DNA of 51,695 nt from a virus, in IMG/VR virus record IMGVR_UViG_3300048930_000724, positions 1 through 51,695 of that record, one strand, 5' to 3'. Shown one piece after another: positions 25,686 to 33,508 of this stretch. A program made the position numbers and the translations under genes. How positions within the stretch are numbered: the stretch's first letter is position 1; each line of letters starts with the position of its first letter. The notes under the pieces are model-generated. The model worked only from the letters and a program-made list of their open reading frames with translations. It searched no databases and was not told where the DNA came from.

Positions 25686-26530
25686 ATTGGTACAACGAGA
25701 ACGATCCGAAGGCGGCCGCATGGTTGCGGGAACTGATCAAGCAAGGATGGATTGCGCCCGGGATCGTCGATGAAAGGAGCATAGTAGATGTCAAAGCAGA
25801 AGAACTCACACAATACCGACAATGCCACTTTTTCGCTGGAATCGGAGGTTGGTCATTTGCCCTCCGTCTCGCCGGGTGGCCGGACGATCAGGAAGTCTGG
25901 ACCGGTTCCTGCCCATGCCAACCCTTCTCCGTCGCAGGCAAAGCTGAAGGAGTGGGCGACGAGCGGCACCTATGGCCCGCTTTTCATCGGCTCATCGCCC
26001 AGCGCCGTCCTGCAGTCGTCCTTGGAGAGCAGGTTGCGAGCAAGGATGGAAGGTTATGGCTCGCTGGAGTACGAGTTGACATGGAAAGAACTGGATATGC
26101 CCTCGGGGCCGCCGATCTGTGCGCTGCGGGCGTCGGCGCGCCCCACATCCGCCAGCGACTATTCTGGGTGGCCGACTCCACGAGCAGAGGACTCGGAATC
26201 GACGGGGGCGCATCGCGGCAAGCCGGACACACTGACCAGTGCAGCAAGGATCGCGGGATGGCCCACACCAATGGCGGGGAACCCTGGAACGGAGGAATAC
26301 AATCCTGCCGGGAATACCGATGCGAGCAGGAAGGTGGTCGCTTTGTGTTCTGGGACCGATACGAATTCATCCCCTGCCGCGACAACAAACAAAGGCGCAC
26401 TGAATCCGGCCTTTTCCCGTTGGCTCATGGGATACCCGCCCGCATGGGACGATTGCGCGGTTACGGCAATGCCATCGTCCCGGCGCTTGCCGCGGAATTC
26501 ATCCAAGCCTACTGCGAAACAAAGTTGTAA
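25682..26530 (+). CDS. DNA cytosine-5 methyltransferase
   Basis: 282 residues, GTG start overlapping the previous stop. It transfers a methyl group from SAM to C5 of cytosine in DNA. Motif I FFAGIGGWSFAL (about 49-60), catalytic Cys79 in motif IV GSCPCQPFS, Glu in a GEQV variant of motif VI, QRLFWVA for motif VIII, and RGYGNAIVPALAAEFI for motifs IX-X. The target-recognition region is short. Likely role: protection from host restriction or marking of phage DNA. A second long frame with its own strong Shine-Dalgarno overlaps nearly all of it. Confidence 0.9.
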   Translation: MNWYNENDPKAAAWLRELIKQGWIAPGIVDERSIVDVKAEELTQYRQCHFFAGIGGWSFALRLAGWPDDQEVWTGSCPCQPFSVAGKAEGVGDERHLWPAFHRLIAQRRPAVVLGEQVASKDGRLWLAGVRVDMERTGYALGAADLCAAGVGAPHIRQRLFWVADSTSRGLGIDGGASRQAGHTDQCSKDRGMAHTNGGEPWNGGIQSCREYRCEQEGGRFVFWDRYEFIPCRDNKQRRTESGLFPLAHGIPARMGRLRGYGNAIVPALAAEFIQAYCETKL

Positions 26531-26534
26531 GTAG
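25788..26534 (+). CDS. Long overlapping ORF inside the methyltransferase gene
   Basis: 248 codons in a different frame across almost the whole methyltransferase gene. Unlike the other shadow frames it has an ideal Shine-Dalgarno (AAAGGAG, 25773-25779, 8 bases before the ATG). It also encodes motifs that I recall, from memory and unsearched, in other proteins annotated next to phage C5 methyltransferases: TSGTYGP, SLESRLRARM, LEYELTWKE, repeated GWPTP, and NPAFSRWLMGYPPAW near the end. If translated, this is a dual-coding locus. It may still be a conserved but untranslated shadow frame. Confidence 0.5.
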   Translation: MSKQKNSHNTDNATFSLESEVGHLPSVSPGGRTIRKSGPVPAHANPSPSQAKLKEWATSGTYGPLFIGSSPSAVLQSSLESRLRARMEGYGSLEYELTWKELDMPSGPPICALRASARPTSASDYSGWPTPRAEDSESTGAHRGKPDTLTSAARIAGWPTPMAGNPGTEEYNPAGNTDASRKVVALCSGTDTNSSPAATTNKGALNPAFSRWLMGYPPAWDDCAVTAMPSSRRLPRNSSKPTAKQSCK

Positions 26535-26565
26535 CGTTTCCGCATTGTAAAACACTGACTCCTGA

Positions 26566-27093
26566 ATGAACGCATTGCCGCACCAGTACGCCCCGCTCTT
26601 TCGCCGCTTCGCTGAAGGGATCATCTACAAGCCGTCCCAGATGATCATCAAGGAGCTTCGCCGCCCGGACTTTGCCTCCCTTTTGGTGGCGGTCCACGCG
26701 GAAGACATCGGCATTCTATGCGGCGCCCATGGCAAGGTCATCAAGTCCATCCAGACCCTGTTCTCCGAGATTGGCCGGCAACATGGCGACAATGTCCGCA
26801 TCTCGATCGACAAGTTCGGAGAACGAAAGCCAGCGCCGGACGCCTTCCGCACGGTCGATTCGTGGGACCGATCCGGGGAAGCGGTCGAACTGGTGGAGGA
26901 CACCTTGCGGGAGATGAAGCAGAAATGGCGCAGCATCGAGCACCACGACTCCTACGACACCACCATCATCACGGTGAACAGTGACCTGCCCAAGCCGCTA
27001 TTCGACGCTCTGGACGTGGCGATGCACGCGTGGGGCAAAAGCCTCGGCCGCAAAATCCTTCTGGCCAGCCCCGACCAGGTGGTGACCGCATAG
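26566..27093 (+). CDS. KH-domain protein (KhpA-like)
   Basis: 175 residues. Residues of about 38-75 read as a KH nucleic-acid-binding fold: VAVHAEDIGILCGAHGKVIK with a GxxG loop (GAHG, 53-56), then a helix and RISID strand. The rest (KWRSIEHHDSYDTTIITV, ALDVAMHAWGKSLGR) is a second alpha/beta unit. It would bind RNA or ssDNA. KH proteins are rarely noted in phages; this one sits between two DNA methyltransferases. Confidence 0.65.
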   Translation: MNALPHQYAPLFRRFAEGIIYKPSQMIIKELRRPDFASLLVAVHAEDIGILCGAHGKVIKSIQTLFSEIGRQHGDNVRISIDKFGERKPAPDAFRTVDSWDRSGEAVELVEDTLREMKQKWRSIEHHDSYDTTIITVNSDLPKPLFDALDVAMHAWGKSLGRKILLASPDQVVTA

Positions 27094-27108
27094 ACTTTTA
27101 TCAACCGT

Positions 27109-28347
27109 ATGACACCTGAACGAAAAATACTTCTGGGCGATTGCCGGGAAACACTGAAACAACTGCCGGACGAATCCGTGCAATGCGTGGTCACCAGCCC
27201 GCCCTACTTCAATCTCCGGGCATACGGGGACAGCGACAAGGAAATAGGGCGGGAACGAACCCCGGAGGAGTTTGTGGCTGGCATGGTGTCGGTGTTCAGT
27301 GAGGTTCGCCGCATTCTCCGGAAAGACGGGACATTGTGGTTGAACATGGGGGATTGCTATGCAACCGGTGCGGGATCAGGAAGATCGATGGGTGGAAAAT
27401 GTTTCGGTAAACAGAACGCTGTCATCGATGAAGGAGCGTATCCCGAATGTCAGGCCAATCGGATGCCGCTGCCGGGACTCAAACCCAAAGACCTGATCGG
27501 CATTCCCTGGATGCTGGCGTTCGCGCTCCGGGCGGATGGATGGTACCTGCGGAGCGACATCATCTGGAACAAGCCCAACCCCATGCCGGAATCGGTCACT
27601 GACCGCCCCACCAAGTCCCATGAATACATTTTTCTGCTGACAAAAAATCGGGACTATTTTTACGACGCAGAAGCGGTGAAGGAATCTGTGTCCGGGACTG
27701 CTAACCCGAGGGGGAACGGTGTGAACCCAAAAGCTAAAACACCCGGGAAGAATTCCCGGGTGTTTCAAGACCGTGATCCAAATCATCCATCCGAACGCAA
27801 GACCCCTCGACCAAAACAAAACGAATCCTTCTCTGCTGCTATCTCTGGCAACTTGGTGACAAGCCGGAACAAGCGTTCCGTCTGGAGCGTGGCGACAGCA
27901 CCATTCGCTGATGCCCACTTCGCCACCTACCCACCCGACTTGATCAAACCCTGCATCCTTGCGGGCACATCCGAACGTGGCTGCTGTGCGGATTGCGGTG
28001 CGCCCTACGAACGCATCCTGGAGAAACCGGAGTTCCAGAACAAAGGTGAATCATCCACCAAGTATGACGGACAAAGCACAGCAGGAAGACTTGCTAAACT
28101 TCGCCAAGCAGCACGCGAGGCTGGAGTTGAATATACCGGCACCAAAAAAACCCTCGGATGGAAGAAGACGTGCCAGTGCACAACCGACCTGACAAAACCT
28201 TGCACTGTGCTCGATCCTTTCGCCGGCAGTGGCACCACCGGTGAAGTGGCGGGGGAACTCGGTCGCAATTTCATCGGATGCGAACTCTACGAAAAGTTTC
28301 TCCCGATGATCGAACGCAGAACCTCTCAACCCGGGCTGATGCTGTGA
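27109..28347 (+). CDS. Beta-class DNA methyltransferase (N6-adenine or N4-cytosine)
   Basis: 412 residues. Catalytic motif IV TSPPY (29-33) precedes SAM-binding motif I DPFAGSGTTG (from about residue 369), the beta-class order. The spacer contains target-recognition sequence and a zinc-like CCADCGAPY...CQC cluster found in many phage members. The start (CCGTATGACA) has no Shine-Dalgarno. It would modify adenine or cytosine amino groups, complementing the C5 enzyme. TSPPY alone does not decide between A and C. Confidence 0.9.
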   Translation: MTPERKILLGDCRETLKQLPDESVQCVVTSPPYFNLRAYGDSDKEIGRERTPEEFVAGMVSVFSEVRRILRKDGTLWLNMGDCYATGAGSGRSMGGKCFGKQNAVIDEGAYPECQANRMPLPGLKPKDLIGIPWMLAFALRADGWYLRSDIIWNKPNPMPESVTDRPTKSHEYIFLLTKNRDYFYDAEAVKESVSGTANPRGNGVNPKAKTPGKNSRVFQDRDPNHPSERKTPRPKQNESFSAAISGNLVTSRNKRSVWSVATAPFADAHFATYPPDLIKPCILAGTSERGCCADCGAPYERILEKPEFQNKGESSTKYDGQSTAGRLAKLRQAAREAGVEYTGTKKTLGWKKTCQCTTDLTKPCTVLDPFAGSGTTGEVAGELGRNFIGCELYEKFLPMIERRTSQPGLML

Positions 28348-28348
28348 A

Positions 28349-28609
28349 ATGGAATGCACCTTCTATGACCTCGGCCGTTACTTTGTCGCATCCGAATCCG
28401 GCGAGGGAGAATATCTGGTGGACGTGGCACCGGACGGGGGCTGTGACTGTATCGATTACCGGATCCGCGTGGACGCGCGTGGCGAAAAAACAGATTGCAA
28501 GCACCTTCGCGCTGCGCGTGAGCGATGGACCCGGGATTTCCCTGACTCTGTCCGCGCCAGCATCCTTGCCGCCCAAAAGCTGAAACGGAAAACTTTCGCG
28601 CCGGAATGA
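28349..28609 (+). CDS. SWIM-type zinc-finger protein
   Basis: 86 residues with the SWIM signature CxC...CxH (Cys32, Cys34, Cys50, His52) after a three-strand beta segment. SWIM modules mediate DNA or protein contacts in recombination and regulatory proteins. As a stand-alone protein its role is unknown. Follows the methyltransferase by one base and overlaps the HNH-like gene by ATGA. Confidence 0.7.
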   Translation: MECTFYDLGRYFVASESGEGEYLVDVAPDGGCDCIDYRIRVDARGEKTDCKHLRAARERWTRDFPDSVRASILAAQKLKRKTFAPE

Positions 28610-28971
28610 ACAACCCCAAACCCAAGCCAAAGAATGAACGAACCCGAGTTAAACCCATATCCCAATCCCGAAGCGTGCAATTGCGGGAATACGCCCAACT
28701 CAAACGCGCCTGGTGGAAGGATCCTGCCAACCAGTTCTGCTGCGTGGATGGCTGTCAAAAGCCGGCGTGCCACATCCACCACACGTTTGGACGCATTGGA
28801 AGACTCCTGTGCTTATCGCAACATTGGGCACCTGTTTGCTCTACCCATCACAGCCGCTGCCATGGTGACATTGGCTGGGCAAGACAACAAAAGCTGCTCC
28901 CTGCATTTGGCTTTAACCGGATCGAAGTTGCACTCGCCACCGATCCCATCTTCACCAAAAAATTAGCGTGA
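28606..28971 (+). CDS. HNH-like nuclease or zinc protein
   Basis: 121 residues. A basic N-terminus (NNPKPKPKNERTRVKP) is followed by CCVDGC, HIHHTFGR and CSTHHSRCHG, which together give an HNH/treble-clef pattern close to phage DUF968/NinG-like proteins. Likely acts on DNA during recombination or repair. Coupled to the SWIM gene. Confidence 0.7.
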   Translation: MNNPKPKPKNERTRVKPISQSRSVQLREYAQLKRAWWKDPANQFCCVDGCQKPACHIHHTFGRIGRLLCLSQHWAPVCSTHHSRCHGDIGWARQQKLLPAFGFNRIEVALATDPIFTKKLA

Positions 28972-29002
28972 CCGTGATCGGTGTGGGCGTGCTCATCAAC
29001 CT

Positions 29003-29731
29003 ATGAACCACATTGTAGCCTTGTCTGGCGGTAAAGACTCGACCGCAATGGCGCTTCGTTTGGCGGAGATTGAACCACGCGATTACGTTTACGTGTGCAC
29101 TCCCACCCAGAACGAACTCCCAGAAATGAAGGCGCATTGGGATCGGATGGAACAGTTACTCGGAAAGGAACTGATTCGCGTTCATGCCAAGCTCGACCTG
29201 AAAGGTTTGATCGAATTTTTCAAAGCCCTACCCAACAATCGCCAGAGATGGTGCACCCGGATGCTGAAGATTGTTCCTTACCAGAAATGGCTCGAAGGAA
29301 TGACCCCGGCAGTGAGTTACGTGGGGTTGCGTGCGGATGAAGACCGGCTGGGGGTGGTTTACGATGAACAATCCGGGGTCACTCAGGATTATCCCATGAA
29401 GCGTTGGGGATGGAACCTGGATGATGTCATTCATTACCTGTCTGAAAAACGCATTCGCATCCCGAAACGAACTGATTGCGCGTGGTGCTACGACCAGCAG
29501 CTTGGCGAATGGTTCCGTCTCTGGCGCGATCACCGCGATTTGTTCGACGAAGGCGACGAACTGGAGCAGAAATATGGGCACACCTTCCGTAGTCCCACCC
29601 GAGACACATGGCCGGTGGCGCTGCGTGATCTGAGAAAGAAGTTCGAAGCGGGGATCACTCCGCGCGGTGCCGCCCAGGAAACAATGGATTTCAGTGACGA
29701 CATGGCAAGGTGCCGTGTTTGCAGAATGTGA
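29003..29731 (+). CDS. PP-loop (PAPS-reductase/DndC-like) protein
   Basis: 242 residues. The PP-loop SGGKDS (8-13) marks an ATP-pyrophosphatase that adenylates a substrate. RWCTRMLKI (Cys84) is close to the CTxxLKI signature of DndC-like PAPS-reductase relatives. Additional Cys pairs (Cys159/Cys162 in CAWC; Cys237/Cys240 in CRVC) could hold an Fe-S cluster. True assimilatory PAPS reductases have a different C-terminus. Possible roles are DNA sulfur or base modification or tRNA thiolation; the adjacent methyltransferases favour DNA modification, by inference. Confidence 0.75.
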   Translation: MNHIVALSGGKDSTAMALRLAEIEPRDYVYVCTPTQNELPEMKAHWDRMEQLLGKELIRVHAKLDLKGLIEFFKALPNNRQRWCTRMLKIVPYQKWLEGMTPAVSYVGLRADEDRLGVVYDEQSGVTQDYPMKRWGWNLDDVIHYLSEKRIRIPKRTDCAWCYDQQLGEWFRLWRDHRDLFDEGDELEQKYGHTFRSPTRDTWPVALRDLRKKFEAGITPRGAAQETMDFSDDMARCRVCRM

Positions 29732-29734
29732 CCT

Positions 29735-29908
29735 ATGAAACCCGCTGACATTCCCGGCTACGAGGATGCCTACACCCGCTGGGCCAAGTTGAAGAAGGAG
29801 GGCAAACTGTACCCGACCGACACCGAACCGCGAGCCCAGGATTTCGGGCTGATCCATTGGGCCGCCGAACAGGTGAAGAAACGCATCGACCGGGAGATGG
29901 CACGATGA
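29735..29908 (+). CDS. Small unknown protein (57 residues)
   Basis: MKPADIPGYEDAYTRWAKLK begins a short, helical, charged protein, starting 3 bp after the PP-loop gene in the context ACCTATGAAAC. It ends in an ATGA overlap with the next gene. Supported by tight packing and coding-like composition only. Confidence 0.55.
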   Translation: MKPADIPGYEDAYTRWAKLKKEGKLYPTDTEPRAQDFGLIHWAAEQVKKRIDREMAR

Positions 29909-30147
29909 GCCCGGAAGACGAGAAGCGGTCAGATGACCTGCAGGAGATGCTCCAAAGGGAAGCGGATCGGATTGGTGAGCATTTCGATTCGGTCATCATC
30001 ATCGCCACGAACAACTACGGCGAAGATTCTGTGCGCCACAAAGCCAGTTCGGGATCGATCTTCACAAATTACGGGGCGACAAAGGAGTGGGTCATCACCT
30101 ACGAGGAAAAAATCAGGGCCCGCGAACACAAATCCGAAGACGAATGA
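29905..30147 (+). CDS. Small unknown protein (80 residues)
   Basis: Start chosen at 29905 (ATGA overlap). A helical acidic N-terminus (SPEDEKRSDDLQEMLQREAD) precedes a beta-rich stretch (DSVIIIATNNYGEDS...IFTNYGA). Similar short phage proteins with a T-N-YG pattern exist; function unknown. Confidence 0.6.
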   Translation: MSPEDEKRSDDLQEMLQREADRIGEHFDSVIIIATNNYGEDSVRHKASSGSIFTNYGATKEWVITYEEKIRAREHKSEDE

Positions 30148-30148
30148 T

Positions 30149-30313
30149 ATGAGTGAACGAGGCAGACACAAAATCCATAATCGTAATGCCGGGAAGGGAC
30201 CAACCCCGCGTCCGATCAAATACGATCAATACGGTCCCGCGCACGAACGCATTTTCGGGAAGTGGGAAAATCGAACCTATCGCAACTTCCGAATGAGAAA
30301 GGTCTATCCATGA
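30149..30313 (+). CDS. Small basic protein (54 residues)
   Basis: A short Arg/Lys-rich protein (MSERGRHKIHNRNAGKGPTP at the start) that ends in an ATGA overlap with the next gene. It may bind nucleic acid by charge. No family recognised. Confidence 0.5.
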   Translation: MSERGRHKIHNRNAGKGPTPRPIKYDQYGPAHERIFGKWENRTYRNFRMRKVYP

Positions 30314-30597
30314 GCATCCTCCAGGAAGCGGAACAGATCATCAACGGTCCCCGCCGGGAAGCGTATGGACCGGTGAAGGCGTCGTTCGAGCGCATCGCCA
30401 CTGTTTGGAGCATTCAACTCGGTCAGAAGTTGAAAGAGCCGATCACTGCATTGGATGTCGCCAACCTGATGATGGGGTTCAAACTGTGCCGTCAGGCCAA
30501 CAGTTACAGCCGGGACAATCTTGTGGACATCTGCGGATACGCCGCACTTGCCCAGAAGATCGTGGATAAAGCAGAACCCAACGAATCGATCCAATGA
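30310..30597 (+). CDS. DUF6378-like phage protein
   Basis: 95 residues, all helical, with the pattern ILQEAEQIINGPRREAYGP, FERIATVW, and MMGFKLCRQAN...DNLVDICGYAALA. This pattern is widespread in phages; I associate it with DUF6378. It somewhat resembles MazG-like helical proteins, but no function is established. Confidence 0.72.
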   Translation: MSILQEAEQIINGPRREAYGPVKASFERIATVWSIQLGQKLKEPITALDVANLMMGFKLCRQANSYSRDNLVDICGYAALAQKIVDKAEPNESIQ

Positions 30598-30791
30598 CAA
30601 ACGCCGAACTCATTGAAGAGCTGCAAAAGCGGCCACCAGCCGAGGAAGTTAAAATCTTCGACGGATTCCGATCACGATCCGTGAAAGACGTTCTGGATGG
30701 TGGGATACCAAGGACGAACGCCGAGAGATGGCAGTCCGATTACGATGTCCCCATTAAGCGAGTCACATTCATCAGAACCAACGACAAATGA
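30594..30791 (+). CDS. Small phage protein of a common type
   Basis: 65 residues starting MTNAELIEELQKRPPAEEVK, an opening seen in many phage small proteins of unknown role. ATGA-coupled on both sides. Confidence 0.6.
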   Translation: MTNAELIEELQKRPPAEEVKIFDGFRSRSVKDVLDGGIPRTNAERWQSDYDVPIKRVTFIRTNDK

Positions 30792-31426
30792 GCAACAACC
30801 CTTTTGCTGGATGGACTCTTGCCGACGCAGAGGAGCACAATCGCCGGGTGGCGCTGGGGCGGATGCGCGGCAATCCCACGTCCGACCTGTTCGAGAAAGC
30901 GCAGCGGGACAAAGCCAACGGCATCCGCATCTCGAACTTCAGTGATCCGATCAGTGCTGCCATCCGGGCGGGACTCGCCAATGAATCCACTCAATACGCC
31001 CCCGAGAAAAACAGCATTCCAGGCGCAGTGGAGGTCAGCAAGAACGGCCGGCGCAAAGTCACCATCGGCGGGAAGGAATACTCGTTCCGGTCCCATTGGG
31101 AAGTGAACTATGCTTACTATCTCCAGTTCCTGAAGACACGCGGGGACATCGTGGATTGGGAATATGAACCCCAGGTGTTCTACTTCGACGGGATCCGCCG
31201 CGGCACCACCAACTACACACCGGACTTCAAGGTGACCTACCCCGGCGGGAAACACGACTGGCGGGAGGTGAAGGGGTTCATGTCACCGAAGGACAAGACC
31301 AAGCTGAAACGGATGAAGAAATTTTTCCCGGAAGAAACGATCAAGGTGATCGGCAAGGACTGGTTCAAACTGAATGGACCGCGACTGTCCGCGATCGTGC
31401 CGGGATGGAGCAGGAAGAAAAAGTGA
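30788..31426 (+). CDS. PD-(D/E)XK nuclease (DUF1064-like)
   Basis: 212 residues. The C-terminal two-thirds show a restriction-endonuclease fold: FRSHWEVNYAYYL (conserved Glu), DIVDWEYEPQVF, TNYTPDFKV (metal-binding Asp) and WREVKGF (the ExK pair). This pattern marks DUF1064-type phage nucleases, thought to resolve or trim branched DNA, like T7 endonuclease I. The N-terminus is a variable helical extension. Confidence 0.8.
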   Translation: MSNNPFAGWTLADAEEHNRRVALGRMRGNPTSDLFEKAQRDKANGIRISNFSDPISAAIRAGLANESTQYAPEKNSIPGAVEVSKNGRRKVTIGGKEYSFRSHWEVNYAYYLQFLKTRGDIVDWEYEPQVFYFDGIRRGTTNYTPDFKVTYPGGKHDWREVKGFMSPKDKTKLKRMKKFFPEETIKVIGKDWFKLNGPRLSAIVPGWSRKKK

Positions 31427-31428
31427 TT

Positions 31429-31677
31429 ATGGCCGACATGGAAGCAGACGAAAATTACTCCTGCATCATGGAGCCCGTTGAAGGGACAATTCTAGTGAGC
31501 GAGACTCACCTCGTTGATGTTGAGACACGGGAGATAATCGGCACGCAACGATCCATTCCTTGCCCGGGGATTGTAAGCGATGAAGGCGAGCAGGGGCCGA
31601 TCATGTATTTCTTTGATGACAACGAAATGGGAAGAATGCGCCACCAGTCGTGGCTTCGACGGATTGGTAAAAAATAA
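31429..31677 (+). CDS. Small acidic protein
   Basis: 82 residues from the ATG at 31429; an alternative ATG at 31405 would overlap the nuclease gene. Acidic, beta-rich, ending HQSWLRRIGKK. No family recognised. Confidence 0.5.
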   Translation: MADMEADENYSCIMEPVEGTILVSETHLVDVETREIIGTQRSIPCPGIVSDEGEQGPIMYFFDDNEMGRMRHQSWLRRIGKK

Positions 31678-31680
31678 TCA

Positions 31681-31708
31681 TTGTCAACCCATAGCATCGC
31701 TGTATTGT
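31681..31708 (+). promoter_or_regulatory. Candidate promoter upstream of the dUTPase
   Basis: TTGTCA (31681-31686), 16-bp spacer containing ATAGC, then TATTGT (31703-31708). The sequence aligns closely with 36901-36928, sharing both hexamers, the spacing and the ATAGC. The ATG at 31731 follows 22 bp after the -10. Confidence 0.6.
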
Positions 31709-31730
31709 CCCTATCGACTTAATTACGTAT

Positions 31731-32123
31731 ATGAATGAACCAACACATTCCCCACTCCATGTCATGTTCCGTCTGCAGGAAGAACTCAACATCCGCGTTG
31801 GGTGCAACATTCCTGCCATTCGAATCGATCCGATAGCGCAGAACCACTGGATTCTCGATTTCTGCCGCGCTATCGATCACGAAAGGTCTGAACTCGAGGA
31901 TTCCGCCGACTGGAAATGGTGGCGCCCAGCCAAAGGATTGGACGTGCAGAACGCACGCGTGGAAGTGATCGATCTGTTCCACTTCGTCATCAGTGCCGCA
32001 CAGGTTCTCGGGATGACCGCCGATGACGTCTTCGAAGCCTACCTCAAAAAGAACAAGGTCAATCACCAGCGCCAGGACACCGGCTACGTGGTGAAGGACG
32101 AAAACGACTGCAAACACATTTGA
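31731..32123 (+). CDS. All-alpha dUTPase (dUTPase_2/MazG-like)
   Basis: 130 residues. It hydrolyses dUTP (or related dNTPs) to the monophosphate, keeping uracil out of new DNA. Metal-binding acidic pairs are visible: Glu51/Glu54 in HERSELEDS and Glu78/Asp81 in EVIDLFHF. Also present are WKWW and the C-terminal KNKVNHQRQDTGY typical of the dimeric all-alpha family. Preceded by its own candidate promoter. Confidence 0.85.
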   Translation: MNEPTHSPLHVMFRLQEELNIRVGCNIPAIRIDPIAQNHWILDFCRAIDHERSELEDSADWKWWRPAKGLDVQNARVEVIDLFHFVISAAQVLGMTADDVFEAYLKKNKVNHQRQDTGYVVKDENDCKHI

Positions 32124-32126
32124 CCC

Positions 32127-32285
32127 ATGACACTCTGCGATGATGGTCACCAGGAAGTGTGCTTTGACGGTCGTACCTGCCCGGTCTGCACACTGATCAA
32201 GGAGAAGGACGCGGAACTGGAAGGCAAGGACAACGAAATCCAGTCCCTGCACGCCCGCATCGATGAACTGGAGAACCAGGGGTAG
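32127..32285 (+). CDS. Zinc-motif coiled-coil protein, first half of a TAG-split frame
   Basis: 52 residues: CDDGHQEVCFDGRTCPVC (a zinc-like Cys cluster) then a short coiled coil ending in a TAG at 32283. Stand-alone proteins of this form are common in phages, so termination here is plausible. The same frame continues open for another 67 codons. Confidence 0.65.
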   Translation: MTLCDDGHQEVCFDGRTCPVCTLIKEKDAELEGKDNEIQSLHARIDELENQG

Positions 32286-32489
32286 CTTACGGGTGCAAGA
32301 GTTACCAAGGTAATCGTCCCGACCGCGGACATCCTCGAGTGCCCGCATTGCCGCTCCAGCGATGTGGGGATTAAACAGTTGGGGCATTTTGTGAATTGCC
32401 TGCAGTTGCAGTGCAGAACGTGTCAGGGGATCGCATGGTTCACCGGGCCAACCATCAAAGAAAAACCAATAATCGAACCACCATTCTGA
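32286..32489 (+). CDS. Zinc-ribbon frame lacking its own ATG/GTG start
   Basis: In frame with the preceding gene across its TAG. It encodes ECPHCRSSDVG...VNCLQLQCRTCQGIAWF, a convincing four-Cys zinc ribbon, and ends in TGA (32487-32489) directly before the next ATG. No ATG, GTG or TTG lies in frame between the TAG and the first Cys pair. Expression would need TAG readthrough or a rare start codon. Confidence 0.45.
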   Translation, partial: LTGARVTKVIVPTADILECPHCRSSDVGIKQLGHFVNCLQLQCRTCQGIAWFTGPTIKEKPIIEPPF

Positions 32490-33026
32490 ATGAAAAAACT
32501 CATCACCATCCTACTCACGGTCGCCGCGCTCCATGCCGTCGAAATCACCGAAACAAACTGGCTCGAATACCTTATCGAGGAAGACGCGAGCCTCATCGAT
32601 GTTGGCTCCAAAGTGACCGACATCATTGATGCGAACGGACCCGGCCTTATCCTGGCGAGCGACGTTGGTTACACGGAGAGCAGTGGACTCGAATTCACCT
32701 TCACGAAACAGCCTGTCACCAACTTAACCTGGTGGACGGGTGACAATGAAAACATCGAGTTGAGCATCGCCACGGGCACCACGACCAACTGGACGGTGAT
32801 CGATGCAATCCACGACCAGACCCCAGCCAGCCTGGCCGTGCTGACCTACGACCAGATCAAGGAAGTGGGGCAGGTCCAGACCAACCGCGTGCTCACCATC
32901 GTTCACGCGGGCAAGACCAACGAAGTGATCCTGGCGGTTCTCGGGAAGGAAGAATGGCCCTCCCAGAAACGCACCCGATCCGTTCCGTCACTTCGCCGCC
33001 CACACCACGGAGGAATCCTCCAATGA
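32490..33026 (+). CDS. Exported protein, unknown
   Basis: 178 residues with a Sec signal peptide (MKKLITILLTVAALHA). The mature part is beta-rich and acidic with WWTGDNENIELS and no Cys. It is the only apparent secreted protein in the plus-strand small-gene block. It ends in an ATGA overlap. Function unknown; possibly an envelope or superinfection-exclusion protein. Confidence 0.6.
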   Translation: MKKLITILLTVAALHAVEITETNWLEYLIEEDASLIDVGSKVTDIIDANGPGLILASDVGYTESSGLEFTFTKQPVTNLTWWTGDNENIELSIATGTTTNWTVIDAIHDQTPASLAVLTYDQIKEVGQVQTNRVLTIVHAGKTNEVILAVLGKEEWPSQKRTRSVPSLRRPHHGGILQ

Positions 33027-33508
33027 AAACCGCAGAGGAAATTGCAGAAGAAATCGCGACAAGAAACCATCTGTTCACTGAGGATATTGACAGGTGCGAT
33101 GTCGATAAATTGGTGGAAGAAATCACCGTCGCAATCGAGGCAGAGAGGAAAGAATCAGGACTCGCTCACAGAGAAGCATCCCGGCTCTGCACTGTTATGG
33201 CTAAACAATGGGCCAACAATCACCCAGATTTTGACCTGGCGAAGTGGGGATTGTGCGACACAACCGCTGGCATAATCTCGCAAATTGATAACATCTATGC
33301 AGGTGTTCGCAATGAACGCGACTCAGCATTGCAGGAGTTGAAGGAGGCGAGGGAAGAAACGCAAAAAGCGATGATGGATTGGGAGGCTGAAATCTCTGCT
33401 GAAATGATTGCTGAAAACATCGTGAAGGAACACTACGCCCGAGGTGTTGTAAGCGGATTGCGTATGATCGAATCCTTCCTCACCAAGAAAGGCCCACAAA
33501 ATGACTAA
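33023..33508 (+). CDS. Helical unknown protein
   Basis: 161 residues from the ATG at 33023 (MKTAEEIAEEIATRNHLF). Highly helical and charged, with a coiled-coil segment (RNERDSALQELKEAREETQK). No family recognised. The next gene starts inside its stop region (8-bp overlap). Confidence 0.55.
   Translation: MKTAEEIAEEIATRNHLFTEDIDRCDVDKLVEEITVAIEAERKESGLAHREASRLCTVMAKQWANNHPDFDLAKWGLCDTTAGIISQIDNIYAGVRNERDSALQELKEAREETQKAMMDWEAEISAEMIAENIVKEHYARGVVSGLRMIESFLTKKGPQND

Noticed and set aside
29003-29731. Assimilatory PAPS reductase
   Set aside because: The PP-loop is present, but the C-terminal reductase signature is absent and the CTxxLKI-type motif is closer to DndC-like relatives.
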